The translations under genes were made by a program, and so were the position numbers. Shown in pieces: positions 1-8,597 of a stretch of DNA of 64,000 bases. The notes beneath the pieces are model-generated. The model worked only from the letters and a program-made list of their open reading frames with translations. It was not told the DNA's origin and did no database searches. Location of the stretch: positions 1 through 64,000 of the forward strand of contig JAUIAY010000011.1 of the NCBI GenBank assembly GCA_030425285.1. Direction: 5' to 3'. The first letter of the stretch is position 1; each line of letters begins with the position of its first letter. This stretch comes from Bacteroidia bacterium (GTDB taxonomy: Bacteria; Bacteroidota; Bacteroidia; Flavobacteriales; Flavobacteriaceae).

Positions 1-24
1 ACTTCAGTGCCCCGAACGAGGGCG

Positions 25-56
25 CAAATATAACACCCTTTTCCTTTCCCAAACAA
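25..56 (-). promoter_or_regulatory. Divergent promoter reading out of the window
   Basis: On the minus strand there is TAtaTTTG (25-32) preceded by TTG (54-56) at 21 bp spacing, which matches the Bacteroidota sigma-A consensus TTG-N17-23-TAnnTTTG. Transcription would start near position 18 and leave the window at once, so the target gene is unknown. The rest of 1-211 holds only this element and the thrS promoter. Confidence 0.5.
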
Positions 57-152
57 ACTTTTTGCAACATTTTTTTTAAACAAATTTAACCATACCTTAA
101 TATCAGATAGTTAGAGGGGAAATTTATATTTTCATTAACTAATCATTATATA

Positions 153-183
153 TTGTACATAATTATTTATACCATTATCTTTG
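153..183 (+). promoter_or_regulatory. thrS operon promoter
   Basis: TTG at 153-155, then 20 bp, then TAtcTTTG at 176-183 is a full match to the Bacteroidota consensus. The thrS ATG lies 28 bp downstream, so the leader would be about 20-25 nt. Confidence 0.65.
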
Positions 184-211
184 CCCATTCAAAATAATAT
201 ATACGTATATA

Positions 212-2149
212 ATGATAGATATCACTTTACCTGACGGTAGCATAAAATCAGTTGAGAAAAATTCCACTCCCATGGATGTGGCTAAATCAATTAGTGAAGG
301 ACTAGCAAGAAATGTTATTTCTGCAAAATTTAATGACACTACGGTTGAAACCAAAACACCATTAACCGAAAACGGTAGTCTTATATTATATACATGGAAT
401 GATGATGAAGGCAAAAAAGCTTTCTGGCATTCTTCAGCACATATTTTGGCGCAAGCCATTGAGGAATTGTATCCTTCCGCTAAACTGTGGGTAGGTCCTG
501 CCATTGAAAACGGTTTTTACTATGACATTGATTTAGGTGATGAAACAATCTCTGACAAAGATTTTAAGCGCATAGAAGATAAAATGTTGGAAATAGCCAG
601 AGGCAAACATGAGTTTACTATGCGTGCTGCCTCAAAAGAAGAAGCTCTATCTTATTATAGTGACAAAAATGAATACAAAGTTGATCTAGTGAACAACCTT
701 GAAGATGGCACCATTACATTTTGTGATCATTCTACTTTTACAGACTTATGTCGTGGTGGACACATTCCGAATACAGGCATAGTAAAAGCAGTTAAAATAT
801 TGAGTGTAGCAGGCGCTTATTGGAAAGGCGATGAAAACAACAAACAGCTTACTCGAGTTTACGGTATTTCGTTTCCTAAACAAAAAGAGCTTACTGAATA
901 TTTAGAATTACTTGAAGAAGCAAAAAAGAGAGACCACAGAAAGTTAGGCAAAGAACTGGAACTGTTTACCTTTTCACAAAAAGTAGGACAAGGACTACCG
1001 CTTTGGTTACCTAAAGGAGCTGCATTGAGAGAACGCCTTGAGAACTTTCTTAAACAAGCTCAAAAGAAAGCAGGTTATGAAATGGTAGTAACACCTCATA
1101 TTGGTCAAAAAGAATTATATGTAACTTCAGGACATTATGCAAAATATGGAGAGGATAGCTTCCAACCTATTCACACCCCTAAAGAAGACGAAGAATTTTT
1201 ATTAAAGCCGATGAACTGTCCCCACCATTGTGAAATATACAAAAGCAGCCAATGGTCTTACAGAGATCTACCTAAACGTTTTGCTGAATTTGGTACTGTA
1301 TATAGATATGAGCAAAGTGGTGAACTGCATGGATTGACAAGAGTTAGGGGATTCACTCAAGATGACGCGCACTTGTTTTGTACACCAGACCAATTGGACG
1401 AAGAATTTAAAAATGTCATTGATTTAGTTCTGTATGTATTTGGTTCATTAGGTTTTGAAAATTTTACAGCTCAAGTGTCTTTAAGAGACCCTGAAAATCC
1501 AGATAAATATATAGGTAGTGATGAGAATTGGGAAAAAGCAGAGGCCGCCATACTTAATGCCGCAAAAGACAAGGGTCTCAATTATGTAGTTGAAACTGGC
1601 GAAGCAGCATTTTATGGTCCAAAATTAGATTTTATGGTCAAAGATGCTTTGGGAAGACAATGGCAATTGGGTACCATACAAGTTGATTACAACCTTCCTG
1701 AACGTTTTGATCTAACCTATGTTGGAAGTGACAACCAAATTCATAGACCTGTTATGATACACCGAGCGCCATTTGGAAGCATGGAGCGGTTTGTTGCTAT
1801 TTTACTAGAACATACAGCTGGAAACTTCCCTTTATGGTTAGTTCCTGAACAAGTTATCGTCTTATCTATAAGCGAGAAATACGAAAAATACGCTAAAAAA
1901 GTTTTAAATTTGTTAGAAAATCACGAAATTCGCGCCCTAATTGACAATAGGAACGAGACCATGGGTAAAAAAATTCGGGAAGCCGAAATGAAAAAAATCC
2001 CATATATGATTATTGTTGGTGAGAATGAAGAACAGGAAAATATGATATCTGTTCGTCAGCATGGTGGTGAAGATCTTGGCATGATACGTGTTGAAGAATT
2101 TTCGCAAATAGTAAAAAATGACATTAATAAATCATTAAAACAATTTTAA
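212..2149 (+). CDS. thrS: Threonine--tRNA ligase
   Basis: Class II aminoacyl-tRNA synthetase that charges tRNA-Thr in the cytoplasm. The 645 residues are full length for the family. An N-terminal TGS domain (about 1-60) is followed by the editing/SAD domain with HSSAH and CRGGH metal-binding motifs. The catalytic core has MNCPHH, a DDAH motif and [11 protein letters not shown], which supply the zinc ligands Cys-His-His and motif 3. A C-terminal anticodon-binding domain covers roughly the last 100 residues. The ATG at 212 follows a consensus promoter directly. The gene heads the conserved thrS-infC-rpmI-rplT translation operon. Identification is secure. Confidence 0.98.
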   Translation: MIDITLPDGSIKSVEKNSTPMDVAKSISEGLARNVISAKFNDTTVETKTPLTENGSLILYTWNDDEGKKAFWHSSAHILAQAIEELYPSAKLWVGPAIENGFYYDIDLGDETISDKDFKRIEDKMLEIARGKHEFTMRAASKEEALSYYSDKNEYKVDLVNNLEDGTITFCDHSTFTDLCRGGHIPNTGIVKAVKILSVAGAYWKGDENNKQLTRVYGISFPKQKELTEYLELLEEAKKRDHRKLGKELELFTFSQKVGQGLPLWLPKGAALRERLENFLKQAQKKAGYEMVVTPHIGQKELYVTSGHYAKYGEDSFQPIHTPKEDEEFLLKPMNCPHHCEIYKSSQWSYRDLPKRFAEFGTVYRYEQSGELHGLTRVRGFTQDDAHLFCTPDQLDEEFKNVIDLVLYVFGSLGFENFTAQVSLRDPENPDKYIGSDENWEKAEAAILNAAKDKGLNYVVETGEAAFYGPKLDFMVKDALGRQWQLGTIQVDYNLPERFDLTYVGSDNQIHRPVMIHRAPFGSMERFVAILLEHTAGNFPLWLVPEQVIVLSISEKYEKYAKKVLNLLENHEIRALIDNRNETMGKKIREAEMKKIPYMIIVGENEEQENMISVRQHGGEDLGMIRVEEFSQIVKNDINKSLKQF

Positions 2150-2179
2150 AAAAGTAAGTTAAACTAAAATTTTATAGCC

Positions 2180-2734
2180 ATAGCAATACGTAGAAGAAAA
2201 CAAGCTCCAAGGCGAGTAAATCAAGAAGATCAGCACAGAATCAACTCTAAAATTAGAGCTGAAAAAGTGCGCGTAGTAGGTGATAATGTTGAAGTAGGTA
2301 TCTACTCAACCAAACAAGCATTAGCCATGGCTGATGAGCAAGGTTTAGACCTTGTAGAAATTTCACCAAAAGCCGATCCGCCTGTATGTAAAGTAATGGA
2401 TTACAAGAAATTTCTTTACGAGCAAAAGAAACGTGAAAAAGCTCTAAAGGCCAAAGCTTCTAAAGTTGTTATCAAAGAGATTCGTTTTGGTCCGCAAACC
2501 GATGATCATGATTACGAGTTTAAAAAGAAGCATGCTGAAAAGTTCTTGAAGGAAGGTGCCAAATTAAAAGCCTTTGTATTTTTTAAAGGACGATCTATTG
2601 TTTTTAAAGAGCAAGGCCAAATATTGTTATTAAGACTTGCTCAAGATTTAGAAGAGTTTGGCAAAGTTGAACAAATGCCAAAGTTGGAAGGAAAACGAAT
2701 GACTATGTTCATTGCTCCTAAAAAAACGAAATAA
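2180..2734 (+). CDS. infC: Translation initiation factor IF-3, probable AUA start
   Basis: IF-3 binds the 30S subunit, keeps subunits apart and proofreads initiator tRNA and start codons. An ATG/GTG/TTG-only start gives a frame from a GTG at 2267 (155 residues), which cuts off the conserved N-terminal region. The same frame continues upstream without a stop to 2168 and encodes a basic start, [12 protein letters not shown], followed by [19 protein letters not shown], which is typical of IF-3. No ATG, GTG or TTG precedes this segment. ATA at 2180 (then GCA ATA CGT) gives 184 residues beginning (M)AIRRRK; ATA at 2174 is a less likely alternative. Non-AUG starts are known for infC (AUU in E. coli) and allow autoregulation by IF-3 itself. 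The C-terminal domain with [17 protein letters not shown] is intact. It lies 30 nt after thrS. The function is certain; the exact start is inferred. Confidence 0.9.
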   Translation: MAIRRRKQAPRRVNQEDQHRINSKIRAEKVRVVGDNVEVGIYSTKQALAMADEQGLDLVEISPKADPPVCKVMDYKKFLYEQKKREKALKAKASKVVIKEIRFGPQTDDHDYEFKKKHAEKFLKEGAKLKAFVFFKGRSIVFKEQGQILLLRLAQDLEEFGKVEQMPKLEGKRMTMFIAPKKTK

Positions 2735-2788
2735 CACCTATATTTAGGTTTAAAATAATAAGCGAAGTAAATTAAACTAGGAAGAAAG

Positions 2789-2986
2789 ATGCCTAAAATG
2801 AAAACCAAATCTAGTGCCAAAAAGAGATTTAAAATCACAGGTACTGGTAAGATTAAAAGAAAGCACGCTTTTAAAAGTCATATCTTAACAAAGAAGTCTA
2901 AAAAGCGTAAGTTAGCATTGACTCATAGTACTTTGGTACATGATAATGATGTTAACAGCATTAAGGAACAATTACGTTTAAAGTAA
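2789..2986 (+). CDS. rpmI: 50S ribosomal protein L35
   Basis: Small, very basic 65-residue protein beginning [20 protein letters not shown], the canonical L35 N-terminus, with the [11 protein letters not shown] core. It is a structural protein of the large ribosomal subunit. It lies 54 nt after infC and is followed by a 90-nt spacer before rplT, in the standard infC-rpmI-rplT order. Length and motifs are full and normal. Confidence 0.97.
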   Translation: MPKMKTKSSAKKRFKITGTGKIKRKHAFKSHILTKKSKKRKLALTHSTLVHDNDVNSIKEQLRLK

Positions 2987-2990
2987 TAAA

Positions 2991-3058
2991 GTTCGGTTAA
3001 ATTATTTATAAACCCTGGAGTTAGGCTCATTTAAAGTATTGGAAACAATCGCCTACTA
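2991..3058 (+). promoter_or_regulatory. Putative structured RNA leader upstream of rplT (L20 autoregulation)
   Basis: The rpmI-rplT spacer folds by eye into two elements. The first is a GGTT/AACC helix (2995-2998 with 3011-3014) around an AT-rich loop. The second is a TAGGC/GCCTA helix (3022-3026 with 3051-3055) that encloses ATTG-GAAA-CAAT (3038-3049), a hairpin capped by a GNRA tetraloop, with an asymmetric internal loop between. L20 represses its own operon by binding leader mimics of its 23S rRNA site in other phyla, and rplT-associated RNA motifs have been described in Bacteroidota. That this one binds L20 is inference. Confidence 0.5.
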
Positions 3059-3076
3059 CAAAAAACAATTAAAATT

Positions 3077-3421
3077 ATGCCAAGATCAGTAAATTCTGTA
3101 GCAAAAAGAGCCAGAAGAAAAAAGGTTCTTAAACAAGCAAAAGGTTACTTCGGACGTCGTAAAAACGTTTGGACAGTAGCAAAAAATGCGGTTGACAAAG
3201 CGATGCAATATTCGTACAGAGACCGTAGAAACAAAAAGAGAACATTCCGTGCTTTATGGATAACCCGTATTAATGCTGGTGCCAGACAACATGGTATGTC
3301 TTATTCGCAATTTATGGGTAAATTAAAAGCTAATAATATCGAATTAAACCGTAAGGTTTTAGCCGATTTAGCTATGAACAATCCTGAAGCATTTGCGGCT
3401 ATTGTAAACAAAGTAAAGTAA
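3077..3421 (+). CDS. rplT: 50S ribosomal protein L20
   Basis: Large-subunit protein needed for early 50S assembly, and in many bacteria the repressor of its own operon. The 114 residues start [20 protein letters not shown] and contain the [10 protein letters not shown] signature, with a globular C-terminal domain holding [15 protein letters not shown]. Family length is normal. It is the last gene of the thrS operon, followed 35 nt later by a strong hairpin terminator. The 90-nt upstream spacer has a plausible structured leader. Confidence 0.97.
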   Translation: MPRSVNSVAKRARRKKVLKQAKGYFGRRKNVWTVAKNAVDKAMQYSYRDRRNKKRTFRALWITRINAGARQHGMSYSQFMGKLKANNIELNRKVLADLAMNNPEAFAAIVNKVK

Positions 3422-3456
3422 GGCGTTTCGCCTATTGTAAAACATATTTCGCTTAT

Positions 3457-3487
3457 AAAAAAACCGACTCGTTTGAGTCGGTTTTTT
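3457..3487. terminator. Bidirectional terminator between rplT and the minus-strand gene
   Basis: Hairpin CCGACTC-GTTT-GAGTCGG (3464-3481) flanked by an A-run on the left and a T-run (3482-3487) on the right. It can therefore end both the rplT transcript (+) and the convergent gene that stops at 3500 (-). Confidence 0.85.
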
Positions 3488-3499
3488 CATGTTTTGCAT

Positions 3500-4756
3500 T
3501 TAGGTTTTTTGCTTTTTCTTTTTAGCAGCAGGGAATAACACGTTATTCAAAATCAAACGATAACCTGGTGATGTAGGGTACAAATCCAATTCGGTTTTTG
3601 GGTCACCTACCCTATGCGTATAATCTTCAGGATCATGTCCACCATAAAAGGTGAAAAATCCCTTCCCTTTTATCCCGTGAATATATTTTGCCTCACCATT
3701 GGTCTTATTTTCTCCCATAACCAAAACATTAGATTTAATCTCGTCCCTTGTAAAGGAAGTAGTTTGTCCCATAAATCCTTTAACCAAAGCTGTGTGATTC
3801 TGACAAAGCATCGTGGGAATTGGATCCCATTTAGCTGAAAAATCCATTAATGTAAAATAATCGGTCATTTTAGGAATATGACGCTTTTGGGTCATGTCAA
3901 TTGAAGAAAACTCATAAACCATTGGATTTCTTTCTAATGTAAAATCCTTAAAAGCAAACGTACGGCTATAATCAATTCTTGATTGATAGTTTGGATCACT
4001 CCCATCACCATCAAACATGGGTTCGCAAATATCAACACCATCAGCGGATAAGGCAATATCGAAACTATCTGTTGCACTACACATAGCAAACATGAAACCG
4101 CCTCCTATAACATAATCACGAATCTTTTTTGAAACAGCTAATTTTTCTTCAGAAACCTTATTATACCCTAATTTGGTAGCTAATGCTTCAGCTTCTTTCT
4201 TTTCTTCAATGTACCAAGCGGCTGTTCTGTAACTGCCATAAAACTTCCCATACTGCCCTGTAAAATCTTCATGATGTAGATGCAACCAGTCAAACAACAA
4301 TAGACCATCGTTTAAAACTTCTTCATCATAAATAGTTTCGTAGGGGATTTCGGCATAGGTCAAAACCATTGTTACAGCATCATCCCAAGGCAATTTCCCT
4401 TTAGGCGTGTAAACTGCAATTTTAGGAGCTTTCTCCAAAACCACAGCTTCCATATTTTTGCTTGGACTACTAATCTCTTCTAAAATGGACTCTGCTTTAG
4501 CATTAGAAAGAACTTCAAAAGAGACACCTCTTATCTGACATTCCCTTTGAATACGTTCTGAATCTGGCAATAAAAAGGAGCCTCCTCTATAATTCAATAA
4601 CCATTTGACTTTTAATTGTTGTTCCAAAGTCCAATAAGTAATTCCATAGGCCTTTAGATGGTTCTTTTGACTTTCTGCATCCATGGGGATTAGAATATAG
4701 GAAGCAAACGTTTGGAATGAAACAAGTATAAAAAATGTGAACAATATCTTTTTCAT
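3500..4756 (-). CDS. Secreted protein of unknown function with glutamine-amidotransferase-like features
   Basis: 418 residues with a clear N-terminal signal peptide (MKKILFTFFILVSFQTFAS), so probably periplasmic. I do not recognise a characterised function. Homologues in related genomes tend to carry the label asparagine synthetase B, but no N-terminal-Cys amidotransferase or PP-loop synthetase domain is visible here. The segments GGGFMFAMCSATDSFD and FFTFYGGHDPED resemble the nucleophile elbow and Gly-Gly-His loop of class I amidotransferase or ThuA-like folds, with Cys as the candidate nucleophile. That resemblance is inference. A basic KKKKQKT tail ends the protein. It is a single gene, convergent with rplT across a shared terminator, and 68 nt downstream of the AI-2E-type permease gene. 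Confidence 0.75.
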   Translation of the reverse strand: MKKILFTFFILVSFQTFASYILIPMDAESQKNHLKAYGITYWTLEQQLKVKWLLNYRGGSFLLPDSERIQRECQIRGVSFEVLSNAKAESILEEISSPSKNMEAVVLEKAPKIAVYTPKGKLPWDDAVTMVLTYAEIPYETIYDEEVLNDGLLLFDWLHLHHEDFTGQYGKFYGSYRTAAWYIEEKKEAEALATKLGYNKVSEEKLAVSKKIRDYVIGGGFMFAMCSATDSFDIALSADGVDICEPMFDGDGSDPNYQSRIDYSRTFAFKDFTLERNPMVYEFSSIDMTQKRHIPKMTDYFTLMDFSAKWDPIPTMLCQNHTALVKGFMGQTTSFTRDEIKSNVLVMGENKTNGEAKYIHGIKGKGFFTFYGGHDPEDYTHRVGDPKTELDLYPTSPGYRLILNNVLFPAAKKKKQKT

Positions 4757-4824
4757 AATGGAAATATACTCAAAAAATATACCTTATAACAGGTTTTAAA
4801 ACAATTTTAACCTGATTAAAAAAG

Positions 4825-5844
4825 TTACTGTTTACCAGATAAGATACTAGCTATAACTTTTGTGTTTGGAAACTGTTCCAACATAATCTTGAGGAAAACA
4901 GTTATTGGAATAGACATAATCAAACCTGGAACACCCCAAATATAGCCCCAAAGCATCAGCATAAACAATACTGTAATCACATTCAACGAAAAGGATTTAC
5001 CCATAAAAATTGGTTCCAGTATTGAACCAAATAATACTTGAACACCAGTTATGGCGACAATAAAAAAGAACAAGGTGCTTGTTGGTTCCAATTCAATAAA
5101 CGCAAAAGCAGACAACAAAACCACAGTAATAATTGAACCCACCATTTGAACAAAATTGATAACAAAGGCAAATAATCCCCAAAATATTGGGAAGCTCACA
5201 TCGAAGAATAAACAGGCAAGCCCAGTTCCTATTCCTGTTGCCAAACTGACTAAAAACTTTACTTTTATAAACGTGATTAAATCCTTTTCAATTTTCATAA
5301 AGGCCTTTACTGACGTGTGCTTTTGCTTTAATATGGTACTATTTAAAACTTTTTGGATATTAATGGATTCTGCTAACCACAGCACAACAAAAAAGGCAGT
5401 CATCAGTATCATGGTTACAAATTTTCGGACAAATTCAATAGTTACCGAAATATCTTCCTTATGAATAAATTCCTTCATAAATGTCCGCTTGTTTTCAATT
5501 TGGAATCCAAACGTTTCTTGAGCCGTCATTAACAAACTGTCAAATTTTTCTTCGGCTTTAACAAAGAAATCGGTTTCAGAGTTTAGGATTTCTCGGCTTG
5601 AAATTTGGATCAATTCTGCTCCTATTTTTAATCCTCCAATAATGAGTAAGACTACTATGATTATACTTAAAGGTTTAGGAACACGCTTTTTTCCCAACCA
5701 TCGCATCAAAGGCAAAAACAATAATGCAATGAACATGGAAAATATTAGTGGAATAAAAATAAAGGATAGAGTTTTAAGTAGGTAAAACACCAAAGGAATA
5801 ACTATTACCAATAAAAGTATGTTGGTTGTACGTCTTTGATCCAT
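4825..5844 (-). CDS. AI-2E family transporter (PerM/UPF0118-type permease)
   Basis: A 339-residue multi-spanning inner-membrane protein. Two or three helices lie in the first 75 residues, followed by a soluble stretch of about 60 residues, and then five or so further helices. This is the standard topology of the AI-2E exporter / PerM family. The segment near the end, MLWGYIWGVPGLIMSIPIT, is the conserved family signature (W/G..G..lsiP). Substrates in the family vary (autoinducer-2, ions), so none is assigned. It starts 32 nt after dnaB and is probably co-transcribed with it. Confidence 0.85.
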   Translation of the reverse strand: MDQRRTTNILLLVIVIPLVFYLLKTLSFIFIPLIFSMFIALLFLPLMRWLGKKRVPKPLSIIIVVLLIIGGLKIGAELIQISSREILNSETDFFVKAEEKFDSLLMTAQETFGFQIENKRTFMKEFIHKEDISVTIEFVRKFVTMILMTAFFVVLWLAESINIQKVLNSTILKQKHTSVKAFMKIEKDLITFIKVKFLVSLATGIGTGLACLFFDVSFPIFWGLFAFVINFVQMVGSIITVVLLSAFAFIELEPTSTLFFFIVAITGVQVLFGSILEPIFMGKSFSLNVITVLFMLMLWGYIWGVPGLIMSIPITVFLKIMLEQFPNTKVIASILSGKQ

Positions 5845-5876
5845 GATTCAGAGGTATAATAAACTTTTAAGGATGA

Positions 5877-7415
5877 TTAAAAAGGCACATCGTTGTCCTC
5901 ATCCGGTGAACCAAATGCTTCATTGGCTGATGGGAAATTATCCGGTTTAAAAGTATCATCATTAGCCGCTGCATTCATCTTGGAGTGGAATTCATGTCCA
6001 AATGGGGAGTCGAAATCATCTAAATTATCGAACTTTCCTAAATGACCAATAAACTTTAATCGGATGTTATCTAAACCACCGTTTCTATGCTTGGCCACAA
6101 TAAATTCGGCTTGACCCTCGGTTGGTGATCGCTCTTCATCATCCCATTCATCAATCTTGTAATATTCAGGACGATAAATAAAGCTTACGATATCAGCATC
6201 TTGTTCAATGGCTCCTGATTCACGCAAATCGGATAGCAAAGGTCTTTTACTTCCACCACGTGTTTCAACAGCACGGGATAACTGGGACAGCGCAATTACC
6301 GGAACGCTTAATTCTTTTGCTAATGCTTTTAGGTTCCTTGAGATTGTTGAAATTTCTTGCTCACGATTACCACCTTTTTGACTACCTCCAGCAGTCATTA
6401 ATTGCAAATAATCAATAACTATCAATCGGATACCGTGTTGCGAAGCCAGTCGCCTAGCTTTTGCTCTTAAATCAAAAATAGAAAGTGATGGTGTGTCGTC
6501 AATAAAAAGCGGTGCTTTTTCCAAACCTTTTACCTTAACATTTAATTGTTCCCATTCATGCTTTTCTAATTTACCTGTACGTAGTTTTTCTGAAGACAGT
6601 CCTGTTTCACTGGAAATCAAACGTGTGATTAATTGTACTGATGCCATTTCCAAAGAGAAAAACGCTACTGGAATATTTTGGTCCACTGCAATGTTTCTGG
6701 CCATAGATAAGGTTAATGCCGTTTTACCCATACCTGGACGTGCTGCAACAATAATCAAGTCACTGTCTTGCCAACCGGATGTTAATTTATCCAATTTTGA
6801 AAATCCTGTTGGGATACCACTTAAACCTTCCTTATTTGAAATTTCCTCAATTTTCTTTTTTGCTTGAATGACCAAACTTTGAGCAGTTTCACTGGATTTT
6901 TTAATATTTCCTTGAGTAACCTCGTATAATTTGGCTTCAGCTTTATCCAGTAAATCAAAAACATCCTGCGTCTCGTCGTAAGAATCTTCAATAATTTCAG
7001 ATGAAATTTTAATTAGACTTCGCTGAATAAATTTCTGCAAAATAATTCTGGCATGAAACTCAATATGAGCTGAAGAAGATACTTTTTGAGTAAGTGAAAT
7101 CAAATAAAAATCACCTCCTACCAAATCCAACTTCTGATTCTTCTTAAGTTGGCTAGAAACGGTTAATAAGTCAATAGGCTCACTGTTTTCAAACAGCTGA
7201 AATATTGCTTCAAAAATATATTGGTGGGCTTCCTTGTAAAAAGCTTCTGGACTTAAAATATCGATAACCTCATCAACACCCTTTTTGTCAATCATCATTG
7301 CACCAAGAACAACTTCCTCTAAATCAAGAGCTTGAGGCGGTATTTTTCCTTTTTCAAGATTAATCAGAGTACTTTTATCTACTTGATATCCTTTAATTTG
7401 GTTTGGTTGTTTCAT
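5877..7415 (-). CDS. dnaB: Replicative DNA helicase DnaB
   Basis: Hexameric helicase that unwinds DNA ahead of the replisome and recruits primase. The 512 residues are of family length. An N-terminal helical domain (about 25-130) and a linker precede a RecA-like core with Walker A ARPGMGKT (225-232) and Walker B LIVIDYLQLM (331-340). The SDLRESGAIEQDAD motif and the KHRNGG arginine-finger region follow. The C-terminus is an acidic, disordered-looking tail. No intein or insertion is present. The upstream 168-nt gap holds an inverted repeat (7469-7489) and the accA terminator. The AI-2E-type permease follows in the same direction. Confidence 0.97.
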   Translation of the reverse strand: MKQPNQIKGYQVDKSTLINLEKGKIPPQALDLEEVVLGAMMIDKKGVDEVIDILSPEAFYKEAHQYIFEAIFQLFENSEPIDLLTVSSQLKKNQKLDLVGGDFYLISLTQKVSSSAHIEFHARIILQKFIQRSLIKISSEIIEDSYDETQDVFDLLDKAEAKLYEVTQGNIKKSSETAQSLVIQAKKKIEEISNKEGLSGIPTGFSKLDKLTSGWQDSDLIIVAARPGMGKTALTLSMARNIAVDQNIPVAFFSLEMASVQLITRLISSETGLSSEKLRTGKLEKHEWEQLNVKVKGLEKAPLFIDDTPSLSIFDLRAKARRLASQHGIRLIVIDYLQLMTAGGSQKGGNREQEISTISRNLKALAKELSVPVIALSQLSRAVETRGGSKRPLLSDLRESGAIEQDADIVSFIYRPEYYKIDEWDDEERSPTEGQAEFIVAKHRNGGLDNIRLKFIGHLGKFDNLDDFDSPFGHEFHSKMNAAANDDTFKPDNFPSANEAFGSPDEDNDVPF

Positions 7416-7468
7416 ATAGGCGAAAGTAATTAAAACAACGCTATAAATGAAGCGCTGAAGAAGCTACG

Positions 7469-7489
7469 TTGTTAACTGCGAGTTAACAA
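7469..7489. repeat. Inverted repeat upstream of dnaB
   Basis: TTGTTAAC and GTTAACAA (8-bp arms) are separated by TGCGA in the dnaB upstream region, with further GTTAA-type words just beyond. It could be an operator. No regulator is identified. Confidence 0.35.
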
Positions 7490-7526
7490 TCTAACTGTTA
7501 ATAAGTTAATTTTATTGTTGATAAGC

Positions 7527-7560
7527 ACAAAAAAATCTGAAACGCAACATTTCAGATTTT
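7527..7560 (-). terminator. accA terminator
   Basis: An 11-bp stem (7532-7542 with 7550-7560) around a CGCAACA loop, followed on the minus strand by a T-run from the A-tract at 7529-7535. It lies 24 nt after the accA stop. Confidence 0.75.
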
Positions 7561-7583
7561 AATGTACATTGATTTTAGGGAAG

Positions 7584-8537
7584 TTACCCTTTATAGACAC
7601 CCATTTCCAAATATTTTTCCATCCTGTTGGATACTAAATCTTTTGGTGATAAGTTTTTTAACTCATCTAGGGTTTTTAAAATAGCATCTCTAACTGTTAA
7701 AAATGTTTTCTCTCGATCACTATGAGCTCCTCCTATTGGCTCTTTGATTATCTCATCTACCAATTTGAGTTTTTTCATATCATTAGCAGTTAATTTAAGC
7801 GCATCAGCAGCTTGTTCTTTATATTCCCAACTTCTCCAAAGGATTGATGAACAAGATTCTGGAGAAATGACAGAATACCAAGTATTCTCCAACATTAACA
7901 CCTTATCTCCTACTCCTATTCCAAGTGCTCCCCCTGAAGCGCCTTCACCAATAATAATGGTAATGATAGGCACTTTTAAGCGTGTCATCTCTAAAATATT
8001 TCTAGCTATAGCCTCGCCTTGTCCTCGCTCTTCAGCTTCAAGTCCTGGGTAAGCACCAGGTGTATCAATAAATGTGATTACAGGAATACCAAACTTTTCG
8101 GCTGATTTCATAAGGCGTAACGCTTTTCTATACCCTTCAGGATTAGCCATACCAAAGTTTCGGTATTGTCTGGTTTTAGTGTTATATCCTTTTTGCTGAC
8201 CAACAATCATAAAACTTTGATCGCCAATCTTACCCAAGCCGCCAATCATAGCCTTATCGTCTTTGACATTTCTATCGCCATGTAACTCCAAAAAAGAATC
8301 ACCACATAAAGCTTTGATATAGTCTAATGTATAAGGTCTATTAGGGTGTCTAGACATTTGAACACGTTGCCAAGGTGTCAAGTTTTTATAAATTTCTTTT
8401 TTAGTTGCTGTTAACTTCTTTTCAATTTGCTTGCAGGTCTCTGTCACATCCACATCACTTTCCTCACCTATGATTTGACATTTCTCAAGCTGCTCTTCCA
8501 GTTCTTTTATAGGTAGTTCAAATTCTAAATATTCCAT
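7584..8537 (-). CDS. accA: Acetyl-CoA carboxylase carboxyltransferase subunit alpha
   Basis: With AccD it transfers the carboxyl group from biotin to acetyl-CoA, giving malonyl-CoA for fatty acid synthesis. The 317 residues are full length. Visible family features are an N-terminal helical coiled region, the [19 protein letters not shown] segment, the [16 protein letters not shown] motif, [18 protein letters not shown], and the glycine-rich oxyanion-hole region [15 protein letters not shown]. It appears monocistronic: a candidate -7 element lies 30 nt upstream and a hairpin terminator downstream. accD is not in the window. Confidence 0.97.
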   Translation of the reverse strand: MEYLEFELPIKELEEQLEKCQIIGEESDVDVTETCKQIEKKLTATKKEIYKNLTPWQRVQMSRHPNRPYTLDYIKALCGDSFLELHGDRNVKDDKAMIGGLGKIGDQSFMIVGQQKGYNTKTRQYRNFGMANPEGYRKALRLMKSAEKFGIPVITFIDTPGAYPGLEAEERGQGEAIARNILEMTRLKVPIITIIIGEGASGGALGIGVGDKVLMLENTWYSVISPESCSSILWRSWEYKEQAADALKLTANDMKKLKLVDEIIKEPIGGAHSDREKTFLTVRDAILKTLDELKNLSPKDLVSNRMEKYLEMGVYKG

Positions 8538-8567
8538 AGAAATTTGTTATTAAATTTAGTTAGTGTA

Positions 8568-8575
8568 CAAATATA
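8568..8575 (-). promoter_or_regulatory. accA promoter, -7 element
   Basis: TAtaTTTG on the minus strand, 30 nt before the accA ATG. No TTG is found at the expected -33 distance, so this rests on the -7 box alone. Confidence 0.4.
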
Positions 8576-8597
8576 AAAACTTTAAACGTTTAAAATG

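Noticed and set aside
175-504. Minus-strand open frame of 109 codons over the thrS 5' end
   Set aside because: It lies antisense to the well-supported thrS coding region and shows no family signature or promoter; treated as a chance frame.
3500-4756. Naming this protein asparagine synthetase
   Set aside because: No amidotransferase N-terminal Cys or synthetase PP-loop is present and the protein has a signal peptide.
4790-4814. CAGGTT/AACCTG inverted repeat as terminator of the AI-2E-type gene
   Set aside because: The stem is short with a long loop, and no T-run follows on the minus strand.
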